Origin: Bettongia penicillata ogilbyi
Lineage: Eukaryota; Chordata; Mammalia; Diprotodontia; Potoroidae
Assembly (NCBI GenBank): GCA_023548195.1
Contig: JAJHZJ010000579.1
Span: 2,091,346 to 2,155,345 of the forward strand
Direction: 5' to 3'
Length of the DNA: 64,000 nt
In this document: positions 9,100 to 20,190 of the stretch, in pieces
Position numbering within the stretch: the stretch's first letter is position 1
How the letters are laid out: each line of letters starts with the position of its first letter
Translations under genes and position numbers: made by a program
The notes under the pieces: model-generated
Databases searched by the model: none
What the model was told of the DNA's origin: nothing
What the model saw: only the letters and a program-made list of their open reading frames with translations

Positions 9100-9522
9100 C
9101 TTTTAGAGGTAGAAAGGACCTTAGAAACCACAGCATCATAAAATCTCGAGGCTTGGAAGAGTCCTTGAACAGCATTTAATCTAACTCCTTTCTGAACAAA
9201 AATCTCCTCTACAACATAACCTGACAAAATATATTCAGCTAGTCTTTGCTTAATGACTTCCTGTAAAGCCCATTCCGCTTTTGGACCATTCTCATTGCTG
9301 AGAAATTTTTCCTTACATGAAATCTAAATTTGCTTCTTTGTAACTTCCACCTACTTTTCTTCCATGTAGGGCAAAGCTGAATAAATATAATCCGTCTTCC
9401 TTGTGATAGCTTTTGCAGCACTCCTAGGGGTTGAGGAGAACTCAGCCAGTCTTCTGTTCTCCAGGATAAAACCCCCAGTTTCTTACATGGGCTATTTCTT
9501 CCTAATCCCTTGCAGATTCTCA

Positions 9523-9597
<75 letters not shown>

Positions 9598-9760
9598 TCT
9601 TCTCTTCCCTCACTCCTCTCCTTTTCTCTCCTTTCCTCCCCTACCCTCCCTTTCTGTTTTCCTTTTCCTCTCCCTCCCTTAGAAGTCTCCGTTCTAAATT
9701 GTGGTACCCAAAGCAAAACTCCAAGTACAGAGCTCTGTACTCTTCCACTTAACTAATTTT
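9100..9760 (-). mobile_element. CR1-like LINE 3'-region relic, antisense, split by a TC microsatellite
   Basis: The plus strand shows the order seen in antisense CR1-type 3' regions: CCCATTCCGCTTTTGGAC, TTTTTCCTTACATGAAATC, CTTCTGTTCTCCAGGAT, and after the microsatellite TTCTAAATTGTGGTACCC. A related fragment lies at 29480-29830. The class assignment is from memory of such repeats and is moderate. Confidence 0.5.
9523..9598 (+). repeat. (TC)n microsatellite, about 35 units
   Basis: A nearly perfect CT dinucleotide run. It produces artificial Ser-Leu and Arg-Glu open frames on the two strands. Confidence 0.97.
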
Positions 9761-10449
9761 CCTTTGCTTCTCTAGCTAAACTCTTTTCATTGTTGAGTAC
9801 ATTTCTAGGAATTGGCTGGTCATGCTATAACAACAACAGCAATAATAATGTTTAAATATATCTTGAATTTCTTTAGAAACTTTCTTCCAAAGAGCTAGAA
9901 AAGACTGGCATTAATTATGTGACACATTACTTCTTGTTGGCAGAAGTACCTCACTCTGTAGAGGCTTGTGAATGAGCCCTCCGCTTCAGTGATTAGCAAA
10001 TAGTGGGAGGGAACTCCTGAGCAGTCTGGTACTGGTTTGGTGAAGAACCTTTAGATTACTTACTTTCTGTCTGTAAAGAAGGACTGAAGAGGAAGGTTAA
10101 GTGCCTTTGAAAGTATTTTTTTGTTATTTGCTTTTTTTGAGGAAAGCCCTTGACTAGCGTCTGAAGTATGAGGCTTTTGTAGTATACTGGACTTGGAGAA
10201 ATCTATTGATGGCTTTTCCTCCTTAACGATAGTCGTCCTTTGGCTCAGGGGGATACCTACCATTTTTTAAGGGTCTAAGGATAATTGCTACCACAATTTA
10301 ATCATTCTTTTGGACACACTGGGGTATGTATATTATTCTCTTTAAAACTCCTCTTTGGGGGTATGTCTTTGGAGATTTTTTTGGATGGAAATGAGCAATG
10401 ATGGACCTGTGATTTCAGTTGCTGTGGGGGAGCTTTCAGTGAGGAGATT

Positions 10450-11280
10450 TTCTCTACCATTGTCATCACTGGGGATACAAAGAAAGACAAAAACACAGTC
10501 CCTGCTTTCATTTTCTAATGAAGGAGACAACATGAAACACCTTTGGACATATAAGATATAGATAATGTAAATGGAAGGTAATCTCAAAGGGAGGGATTTA
10601 GCTGTGGAAAGACTATGAAAAGCCTTTTGCAGTAGAAGATGGGAGGAAGAAGAGCATTCCAGGCAATGGGGACAACCAGTGAAAAGTCCTGGAGTCAGAA
10701 GATGGAATAGTGTTTGTGAGGATGGCTAAGAATGCCATTGCCACTGGATTTGGAAGGTACAAAGAGGTGAGTTAAGTATGAGAAGAATGGAAAGGTACAA
10801 AGGACCCATGAAGGACTTTAAAGTACAAATAGAGGATTTTATATTAGATCCTGGAGATCATAGGAAGCCGCTAGTTTTTATTGAATTAGGGAGGTGATAT
10901 GGCCAGAGCTGCAGTTTAGAAAGATCACTTTAGCAACTCAGTGGAAGATGTACTAGAGTAAGGAAAAACTTGAGGCAAAAAGGCCAACTAGAAGTTTTTG
11001 CAATACAAAGAAGAAGTGATGAAGGCTGTGCACCAAAGTAGTAGTAATGGAAAGAAGAGAATGTAGAGGAGAAAGCTTGTGAAGGTAGGAAGGACAAGAC
11101 TTGGTAACAGACTGGATATGATAAGGGGTGAGTGTGAGTGAGGAATGGAAAGTAGTACTACATAGGCTGTGAATTTGGCTAACTGGAATAACTGTGGTCC
11201 CCTCCATGGTCATGAGGAGATGAGAGGGTTTGGAGGAAAAGATGAGTTTGGTGATGGGAGACTGGAGAGCTAGAAAAAGT
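10450..11280 (-). mobile_element. L2-clade LINE ORF2/3'-region fragment, antisense
   Basis: The reverse strand at 10953-11213 encodes decayed L2-type sequence (SLTLTPYHIQSVTKSC), which lies C-terminal to the reverse transcriptase core in this clade. Sequence toward 10450 matches the clade's 3' region as seen at 49185-49730. Confidence 0.65.
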
Positions 11281-11999
11281 TTACCTACTTTGCAAATTTT
11301 AGACTTTGTTTACTAGGGCACTGTCTGCATTTTATTTTCCCAGGTTATAATTAGATACTGTCTTTCCATTTTGGCTGCCGGAAGGGTGGCAGCTCTTCTG
11401 TGATAGTTTGTATTGGTGGTGGTAGTGGTGTTGGCAGAGGATGTCAGGCCCCTTCCCCTCAATGATGGTAGCAAGGGCCACTTGCCAGTGCAGGATCAAG
11501 GTTTACCCATGTCATATTACACATGAAACATATTACACATGATCTAAATTAGATCCCATTCCTCACTACTACATCCCTCAGGGAGGGCAGGGGTTATTTC
11601 TTTGTTTTTCTATCTTTACTCTCTTTCCCTCCCACTGCCCCACCCAATCAAACCCCTTTAAGCAGTAGGGGCTTAATCAATGTTTGCTAAAGGAGTGAAC
11701 ACATGGAATGAGCTGCCAGTTCTCCCCTAATTGGGGTTCTCTAAGCTAATGTTTGGGGGATATGAGGATGCTTGTTTGACTATGGGATGGTCTAGATGGC
11801 TTCTACTGTCCTTTCTAGCTGCCTGAGAACTTGAGAGAGAGAGACAGAGAGAGAGAAGGGGGTAGAGTGAGGAGAGGAGAGAGCTGCCTCATCTTGAGTC
11901 CATCACCTCTCTCTCTTGCAACCCTAGTTGGTTATTGGGGTGCATTGATCAGAGTTCTTAAGTCTTCTTAAGTTGTTTGTCTTTACAGTATAGTTGGTT

Positions 12000-12200
12000 G
12001 TTGTTGTTTAAATTTTCCTCCAGACTTTGCTCACTTCACTGGCAGCAGTTCATATAAGTCTTCCCTGGTTTCTCTGAAACTGTTGTTTTAGTCATTTCTG
12101 ATGGCACAGTAATACCATGTTATATTCATCTATCATAATTTGTTTAACATTCCCCAATTGATGGGCTCTTTATGGCATCTTTGTCTTCCATGGTGCCTTA
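12000..12200 (-). mobile_element. L1 ORF2 3'-end fragment, antisense
   Basis: Contains CAGTTCATATAAGTCTTCC, an AATACCATGTTATATTCAT block and CATTCCCCAATTGATGGGC, the reverse complement of the marsupial L1 ORF2 end seen also at 24030-24260 and 31880-32110. Confidence 0.65.
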
Positions 12201-12414
12201 ATAATGCTGAGCACTTAGTAGGTGCTGAGTAAAAATGTATTTTTTTTAAAGCATCAGAGTGTATGTACATTGCACTGCACTATGATTTAAAAGATTAAAG
12301 TGTCTCAGAATGTTAGAATGGGATGGGATCTTCAAGATCAATCAGACTGCTTCTCTGGACCTGGCTTTCTTCTTCTGTAAAATTCAGAAATTACATATAT
12401 GCCAGAAGGTTAAT

Positions 12415-12470
12415 ACATACATACATACATATACATACACACATATATACATACATGTACACACATAATA
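12415..12470 (+). repeat. (ATAC)n-type microsatellite
   Basis: Imperfect run of ATAC/CATA tetranucleotides. Confidence 0.9.
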
Positions 12471-12474
12471 TATG

Positions 12475-12655
12475 CCATGTAAATGGGAAGTAGTCTCAAA
12501 GGGTAGACACTAGTTATGGGGAGCCCATGAAAGCAGAAGCTGGGAACAGGGAAAACTTTCCAGGCCTGAGGGCAACCAGTGAAAAGCTTTGAAGTCAGAA
12601 GATGGAATACATAAATGAAAAGCTACAAAGAGCCCAGATTGTCAAGGGCTAACTA
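12475..12655 (-). mobile_element. L2-clade LINE fragment, antisense
   Basis: Matches part of the 10570-10700 block, including the GTGAAAAG and AGTCAGAAGATGGAATA segments. Confidence 0.5.
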
Positions 12656-12663
12656 ACCAAGAC

Positions 12664-12710
12664 TTCCCTTCCCTCCCTCCCTTCCTCCCTTCCTTCCTTC
12701 CTTCCTTTTT
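12664..12710 (+). repeat. (CCTT)n-type microsatellite
   Basis: Run of CCTT/CCCT tetranucleotides. Confidence 0.85.
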
Positions 12711-12934
12711 TCTCTTTGTAACAAAGGATGGTTCACTGGGTAGTGGAGAAGAGATTCATTTTAAAAAAACTGTCAAAAATGAATTTTTAAAAATGCTGAA
12801 GTGATTATCACCATCTTAAACAGAGATTAAATGGAAGAAGTGAAAATTCTTATATACAGTGGGCTTTCATTACCCTGGTTTTGTCTCCTACTATTTGCTG
12901 TAAAACTGGATTTGATATGTATGTAGTAGGCCAC

Positions 12935-13245
12935 AGAGGCAGCCTATTATTGTGAATAGAACACCAACCTAGAAGTCTTGAAAACCTGGGTTTAGGTCTT
13001 GACTCTGATAAATACTGGCTGTGAGACCTTGGGCAAGGCCTCCCTCAGTGTACCTGGACATTCTCTGGGACTGGTAGCTGTGGGACCCTGGGCACATCAC
13101 TTGTCCCTGTTTGCTTCATTTTCCTCATCTCTCAAATGGACTGGAGAAGGAAATGGCAAACCAGTCCATTACCTTTGCCAAGAAAACCCCAAATGGGGTC
13201 AAAAAGAGTCGGACATGAATGAAAATGACCCCACAACAACAACAA
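12935..13245 (+). mobile_element. WSINE1/MIR-type SINE
   Basis: The tRNA-like head is followed by CTGTGGGACCCTGGGCACA, GGAAATGGCAAACCAGTCC and GGGGTCAAAAAGAGTCGG. A MIR-like head appears joined to a WSINE1 body, possibly two overlapping insertions. Confidence 0.65.
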
Positions 13246-15354
13246 AAGACGTTATAGATGAATTGGATAAATGAAAGGAGTTTCTGTGCTGGGGATTTAT
13301 TTCACTAATGTCACAGGTCCAGCCCACAAAAATTAAAAAAAATTAAGTCCTTATATTATCTGTGTAAAGGCATCCAAATATTTGAAGGGACTTCTTCTCA
13401 AGGCAGTCCTGTATCATTTAGAACATTTCTGTGTCATGGACCCCTCTGGCGGTTAGGTGATATATTTTTAATGTATAAAATAAAATATGTAGGATTACAA
13501 AGGAAATCCATTATATTAAAATATAAATGTGATTTTTTTTTTCCATTCAAATTCAGACTCCTCCAAGTTAAGAACTAATCTATAAGGAAGTTAAGAAAAA
13601 TGAACATAGATAAGATAGGTATAAAATTGTGTAAAGAAAAACAGTTGAAGAGGTTTTGGAAAGAAGATAGGTGAATTGTGGATAATATATGGTGGTAGTT
13701 TGAAAAATGGGTGGTTAGAGTTAGCTTTTCAGGAGAAAGCTGCTTACATATAGGTTTTGTAAAGGAGGGATTTAAGAAAGGGAGTCTTAAGTTGGATTCA
13801 AAATACTTTTCCAGTTATAATTCTGTATTTCTTTCTTCTGTCACTTCAAACCCACTGCACAGCTGATTGCCAGTTTTGTAGTGTCACTTTATTTCTCATC
13901 AACGATTTCTGGTGATGTTCAGCAACTACTGAAATTTTCCAGACCTGAAATGATTTTTCAAAATAGTGTACTTTATTTTAACTAGACTGTTAACAAAGCA
14001 TTTCTGGAAAGTGTCTGTAACTGAAGCCAATCTTGTAATATAAATGGGCATGTCAGATTACCATTGTGGTTGCTTGACCAACTGGTTCTGATGCTCTTAA
14101 TGCTACAAACCTGTGGGTTTTCTATTTTCTGAATTTTTCTAGCTGAGTTCAACATATTTGAATTGAATTGTAGGGTGTGCCCAATCTTAATTTAAAAAAA
14201 AAAAGCCAGCCATTGATGTAATATATACAAGACATTATGAAGCTAGCAAGTTGAAGGTTCCCTGAACTTGTGATGGATTCAGAGACTTTCAAAGGTTCAC
14301 AAAAGAAATCAGAGTATGGAGAAGACTTAAACATGAAAGTGGACTTAGTATGAAAAGGAATAAATCAATAAATATATTTCCATGAATGTATAGAAATTAA
14401 CTCTTGAAGGAGCTTTCAAAATCACCAAAATGCACCCCTTTAATTTTACAGCTGAGAAAACTGAGCACAATTCATTTTTTTCTAAATACCTATCAGATGC
14501 ATTCTTCCTTTTTTAGAATAATTTTTAATTAAGTCTTCTAAATTTTATATGATGTAGGAAAGTAGTAAGGACAGATTGTTCCATTAGGGGTTAAATGATT
14601 TAGTCAAGGCCCTATAGTAAGAGAGCGGAAGAGTAAGGTTTAGAATTCAGATTTCCTGAGTTCTGGACCCCAGCTTAGCTCCCTGAGCTGTGCTATGCCT
14701 CTCTGATTCCAACCCTATCCTGTTACATTTATAAAGTATGTTCCATGGTATGACCTTCTGCCACAGAACACTCTGCACACTATTATTCCAGATTTCCTCT
14801 TGGATACCTTTTTCATCTGTTCACTGGGACCTAGTTATGCAGAAGCAATAAATACTTCAGAGCATAAATATTTTTGTTAAGGACCAAGGCACATTTCTAA
14901 ACTGATGAGCGTAAGACTGAAATGGAAAATTACAGAGCACATTTTTAAGCTCAGGACTGAGAATGACAGCTTAGTTGTTTTTCTTTTGTGTCTTTAAAGA
15001 AACATGAAGTGGTGGTTATCAGTGGTGTGAAAAGTATATTAAAATAACACACATCATGCTATTTTGAGAAGCATTTTTCTCCCTGTTAGTTAGAAAACTT
15101 CATTCCTACCCAATTAAAAGGTCTCCTAAAATAGGTAAGTGCCCTATTGTTGTATACTGAGCTTCATTTGAAATACCCCAGATTTCTTGGGGAATGTTTA
15201 TTCCTGACTCACACTGGTGATGGAGAGTATTTCCTGGACCTGGAGGGTTCTAATTAAATTGTAGTGCTTGTGGGTAGGACGCTTTCTACCTTTCAAGTCT
15301 GTTACAGCTCATTGACACAATAATAGGTGGCTCTTTTTTTCTTTTTTTCGGTTA
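13246..15354. other. Unassigned AT-rich DNA
   Basis: No gene or clear repeat was recognised, apart from a faint MIR-like stretch around 14440-14700. Confidence 0.5.
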
Positions 15355-15760
15355 TAACAAACAATAAGGAAGGGGTGCCTGAATGTAATGGAATATTATT
15401 GTGTTGTAAGAAATGATGAAAGGGATGATCTCTGAGAAACCTAGGAAGACTTGTGTGAACTGATGCAGCATGAAATGAAGAACTAGGATAGCAATTTATA
15501 TAATAACAACATTGTAAAGAAAAAGAATACTTGGTGAAACTTAAGAACTTTGATTAATGATCAGCCAGTCTGCCAGAGGTCCAGACGGAATAGGCTAACT
15601 ACCTCTTGACAGAGAGAGGTAATGGTTGTAAAATATATTAGGTGTATATTTCTATTCATGTTCAGTGTAGCAATGTTTGAATTGACTATGAATATTTGTT
15701 AGAAGGACTTTATTTTTCTTTTCTTTTTCCAAGTTTAGGGGCCATGGTGGAGAAAGAGAA
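15355..15760 (+). mobile_element. L1 ORF2 end/3' UTR fragment, sense
   Basis: TGAATGTAATGGAATATTAT, then AAGAAATGATGAA, GATCTCTGAGAAACC and GAACTGATGCAGCATGAA follow the order of the L1 ORF2 C-terminus into the 3' UTR. No intact frame remains. Confidence 0.65.
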
Positions 15761-16975
15761 GGATTAGGGAAAAGGTTGCCAAGAAAAAGGAAAAAAAGAG
15801 GGTCATTGAAGCAATAAGAATTCACGGAAGACAGAAGTTAGGCTAGAGAGAATCACAGACAAGCAGGATAAATTTGAAAATTACTTATTGAGTTTACTGT
15901 TTTAAAAGTAAGCTGTAAATAATAGAGAATACAATTTGATGCATAATCCTCTTTTGTGTATATGTATGTGCACATATGTAAAATAAACATCAAACAAAAT
16001 GAACATTCCATATGTATGTATAAATATATACTCTAAACTTAACAAATGCCAAGAAAAATGAGCATTCCATATAATGTGTGTCTATAGACACACATATGTG
16101 TGTACACATACACTTTATTTGGTGTTCATTAAGTTTACAATAAAAGATTAAAGAAATGATAAATCCTGTCATTTCTAGACTTGATTTTTCCCTATGAAAG
16201 GAGGGCAGAATAAGGAACAATATTTTAGTGAATCCCAGGCTTTTGCTCTAGGTTAAGATTGGGAAAAGATCGAGAGTGGGGGAAATGTGTTGCCCAAGAA
16301 AAACCCTAAGACAGGGATGGTTGTGACTTAATCCAGAATTGTTAGCCTCCTTCCCTCCAAGACTGGTTTCTATGAGTCTGGACACAGGAATTCTTTCAAA
16401 TTGGCTTGTGGTTAAGATGATGTCCAGCCAAGTAGATTCATTTTTCCTCTATTCTTAAGTAAAAATGTACTTTATCCCTCCCACACAGCTCTTGCCTTTC
16501 TTCTTGGAGTCTAGTTCTTTGAAGAGAGAAGATTTTTCTATTTTTCTCTGTTGCTTTTTTCCACCTTACAGCGGCATGGTAATTTTCATGGCAGAAATAT
16601 TAAAGTTCCTCTCTTCCTTTGGGTTGTCAATACTTTACCTTTTTAATCAATATACTTTTACATCATTTTCTTTTCATAATATGTCCTTGTCACCTCCTCT
16701 ATCCATGAAGCTATCTTTTGTAAAAAGAATTTTAAAAAGAGGAGAAATAACCAGCACAATGAACACATCCACTGAGTTTGACTACAACATATGCTGTGTT
16801 TCACACCGATAGCTTCCTTGTCTCTGTAAAGAAGGGAGAGAGATGTACTTTCTGATCTCTTCTTCATGAAGGTCAAGCATGGTCTTTGCAATTATATGGT
16901 GTTCAGCTTACATTTTTGTGGTTGTTTTCATGTTTATTGAATATATTCTTAGATCTGACCCTCTGTGCTCTACCA
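15761..16975. other. Unassigned AT-rich DNA with TATG-type repeats
   Basis: A near-duplicate pair of segments around GAACATTCCATATGTATG (about 15999-16016) and GAGCATTCCATATAATG (about 16059-16075) lies here. The open frame 16465-16812 shows no recognisable domain. Confidence 0.45.
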
Positions 16976-17059
16976 TGGTATAGTAGATAGAATACTGTTT
17001 AGTTAGAAGGCCTACATTTGGGTTCTGACACTGATTTTTATTATCTCTGTGAATTTCCT

Positions 17060-17285
17060 TCAAGTCCCAGCAGAAAGCCTTTCCCAATCCCTCTGAATTC
17101 TAATGCCTTTCCTTTGTTAATTATTTCAGATTTTTCCTGTGTCCACCTTGTTAGTACATACCTATTTTTATGTTGTCTCCATTAAACTGTGAGCTCCTCA
17201 AGGGACTGTCTCTTGTTTTTCTTTGTATCCTCAGCACTTAATACAGTGCCCACCACATAGTAGGTGCTCAATAAATGTTTTCTGA
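17060..17285 (+). mobile_element. L2/L3-clade LINE 3' end
   Basis: AAGCCTTTCCCAATCC, AACTGTGAGCTCCTCAAGG, TTTGTATCCTCAGCACTTA and CACATAGTAGGTGCTCAATA occur in the clade's 3'-terminal order. Confidence 0.75.
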
Positions 17286-17514
17286 CTGAATTAGGTAAGA
17301 CCTAACCTTGCTGAATCTCAGTTTCTTATGTCTACATTTATCTTGGGGAAAAAAATCTGCAGATGAATAATAGTGAGCTGGGCTCAGGTTTGAATAGGAA
17401 GAAGAGAGAAGGCTTACCTCTGGCAAACTGCATAATTCTTTTAATGATTCCAAACATCCCCTTGTGACCAAGGCTCATCATTGAAGCAGAAATATTCTTC
17501 TGGTACTGGACACT

Positions 17515-17912
17515 TTACTCCCTTCCGTGTACCTACAGTCCAACCTTACAGGCCTGTTTGTTGTTCCTCACCCCCCCTAAAGCCTTATCTCCTGACTTCA
17601 TACATTTGCTCTGGTTATATGTCATACCTTCCTCACTTCTGACTGCTTGCTTCCTTCCTGATTCAGGTCAGATATCGCCTGGGAAGCCTTTCCCAGTTCC
17701 TTCATCATTCCCTCTTTCCTCCCAGATTACCTTCCATTTATACTGTTTATATCTAGTATGTATGTATGTTATGATTTACATGTTGTTTTTGTTTTTGGAA
17801 TGTGAGCTGCTTAATAGGAGGGACCATTTTCTGTGTGTGTGTGTGTGTGTGCCTTTCTTTGTATCCCTGGTGTTTAGTATAGCCCTTGATAAGCGTTCAT
17901 TACATGATGAAC
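17515..17912 (+). mobile_element. L2/L3-clade LINE 3' region
   Basis: A second, longer sense copy of the 3' region: AAGCCTTTCCCAGTTCC, a TGTGAGCTGCTTAATAGGAG block and TTTGTATCCCTGG. A short GT run (17834-17851) lies inside. Confidence 0.65.
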
Positions 17913-18782
17913 TGGTGCTGTGTTGATTTGTAAGTCACAGAATACTGTAGTATGCAAAGAATCCAAAGTTGAGATTTATCCTCCAGAGTCAGTGAAAAGG
18001 TATGTAATTGACACAAGTAAGCTTACACATATCGCAAATGAGCAATTATGTGGAAGAAGTGATTTGAAGGAGGGCCTCTGAGAAATGTGACCAAAGAAGA
18101 AAACATGAGGTAGTCATATAGCAAAAATAAGAGATGGACTGCCTGGGTGTTGTTAGTATTCATACATTATGAAGAGAATTTAAGGGGAAAGAGATCACAT
18201 GGCATTTTAGATGGACTTTCTCTTTTGATTTTATGGGAGGAAATGGTTGAGAATTTAACAGAATAAATAATCTCAGATGAGTTTTTGTCAAAGCCACTGG
18301 TGTTTTGGAATGTTAGCCTGACTCATTGTATGTATTATTGTAACATAATCTGTCAAGTTTTCTTACTTGTTAAGTAGATTTTCTTAAGTTAAAAGTTAAA
18401 ACCAGTCATTTCAATATTTCTACTGAAAATTATGTGATATCCTCTGGGGATTTTCATTTAGATCTACAAATGAAAATTATTCAATTGACTGTTTTGTGCC
18501 CAAGGCTTTTGTTGGAAATTAAGATGAAAGGTCTGTTCAACTACAAGGTGTTTAATATGCAGCATAATCCAATTAATATCAACATAATCTCATTAAAATA
18601 TTGCCACACTTTCACATATTAATTTTATAATGCTCTCTATTTTCCCGAAAGTGGGTTTTTTGAATTGGGTTACCAATTCCCAGGAAAACTCTTGTCTCAA
18701 GGAAGAAAATTGAAAACAAGGTCATTTAGAAAAATTTTATGAAATATTGATAAAATGAAAGCTGCAATAATAGTGAATAATA
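17913..18782. other. Unassigned AT-rich DNA
   Basis: Nothing recognisable on either strand. Confidence 0.5.
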
Positions 18783-19040
18783 ATTTGTTGTTCAGTTGTT
18801 TTCAGCTGTGTCTATCTTTTCATGACTCCATTTGGGTTTTCCTTGGCAGAGACACTGGAATGGTTTGCTATTTCTTTCTCCAGCTCATTTTACAGAGGAG
18901 AAAACTGAGGTAAACAGGGTTAAGTGACTTGCCCAGGGTCATACAGCTATTAAGTGTCTAGGATTTGAATTAGATTTGAATTCTGGAAGAAAAGCCTTCC
19001 TGACTTCAGGCTGCATACTCTGTCCACTGCACCGCCTTGC
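18783..19040 (-). mobile_element. WSINE1-type SINE, antisense
   Basis: Reverse complement of the WSINE1 body: CATGACTCCATTTGGG, CTTGGCAGAGACACTGGAAT, CAGCTCATTTTACAGAGGAG, and the head complement CTCTGTCCACTGCACC. Confidence 0.8.
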
Positions 19041-19059
19041 TAACATTTGCATATTGCAT

Positions 19060-19325
19060 TAAGGTTTGCAAAATGCTTTATGAATATTACATGTATTTGT
19101 AATATTGTCTCATTTATCCTTTTAGTGACCTTGGAAATAGGTACTATTATTATTCCCACTTTTTGGATTCAGTTCAATTCAGTTAAATGTTATGCCAGGC
19201 AATATGCTAAGTGCTGATGAGAAAACTCGGGCAGAGAGGAGTTATAAATGATTTGTCCAGGCTCTCATAGTTTCTAAATATCTGAGACTGTATTTGAACT
19301 CAGATCTTTCTGACTGTAGGTCCAG
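19060..19325 (-). mobile_element. MIR/THER1-type SINE, antisense
   Basis: AATATTGTCTCATTTATCC, TTGGAAATAGGTACTATTAT, GATGAGAAAACTC and the final TTTGAACTCAGATCTTTCTG block follow antisense MIR order, interrupted by a short LINE-tail-like segment near 19185. Confidence 0.6.
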
Positions 19326-19495
19326 ACTTTATGTCTGGATACAAGGGACCCTAAAGACCTCATCATGTGGGTAATTTCCAGAATTTAAATTTTTATAAAA
19401 CCTTTGAATTGATTTGGGTAAGAAAATGGAGTGCCGACAGCAAACCCAGGAGAAAGGAGAGGGTTTCAGTTTATTTGTATAGATGGGACCAGGGC

Positions 19496-19805
19496 AACCA
19501 GGTGGTGCAGTGGATACAACACCAGTGCAGGAGTCAGGAGGACCTGAGTTCAAATCTCACCTCAGACACTTGACACTCACTAAGTGTGGGACCTTGGACA
19601 AGTCATTTAACCCCAATTGCCTCATCTGGGTCATCTCCAGTCATCCTGATGAATATCTGGTCACTGGATTCAGATGGCTCTGAAGGAGAAGTGAGGCTGG
19701 TGACCTGCATAGCCCTCCCTTACTCAAAACAAAGTCAAGTGCGAGTCGTGTCATAATTTCTCTGATGGCATAGTCTTCTTTGGCAACGAAGGACAAACAC
19801 ACATA
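19496..19805 (+). mobile_element. Mar1-type SINE
   Basis: GGTGGTGCAGTGGATA head, CACTTGACACTCACTAAGTG, AACCCCAATTGCCTCA, then the specific 3' half with ACTCAAAACAAAGTCAAGTG and GGCAACGAAGGACAAACAC. This is a marsupial SINE family; another copy lies at 49895-50090. Confidence 0.8.
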
Positions 19806-19979
19806 GATGGGACCCCTCCCTCCCATCCTGCTGCTGTTAAGGTGAAGAGGTGATGGAATTGGAAAGTCTGTTCTTGGCTGACCTCTGAAGTCAATCTTCT
19901 GGTTTTGCCAAATGTCCCATTATCTCTTTGTTCCCTCTCAGTGTGGGAGATCTGCCTTTAAGCTGTGTGCTAAGGAAGA

Positions 19980-20190
19980 TCATAGGCTCGTGAATTTAGA
20001 TTTGGAAGTGACCCTAGATTAATGACCTTAGACATTAGGTTCAATTCCCTTATTTTACAGATGAGAAAACTGAGAGTAAGGGAGGATGAATGGATTCCCC
20101 TAGGATCACACAGGGAATAGGCAGGATTTGAATTCAGGTCTTCCCTACTCCAGACCCATTACTCCTTTCAGTCCATCACCTAGCTGCCAT
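19980..20190 (-). mobile_element. MIR-type SINE, antisense
   Basis: CCTTATTTTACAGATGAGAA and GATTTGAATTCAGGTCTTCC with the head complement CACCTAGCTGCC. Confidence 0.6.

Noticed and set aside
9403..9756. Open frames of 117, 80 and 74 codons around the TC microsatellite
   Set aside because: They are translations of a dinucleotide repeat (Ser-Leu and Arg-Glu runs) with LINE-derived flanks.
16465..16812. 115-codon plus-strand open frame resembling a membrane protein
   Set aside because: Hydrophobic bias is expected from T-rich DNA. No homologue was recognised and there is no splice or regulatory context.
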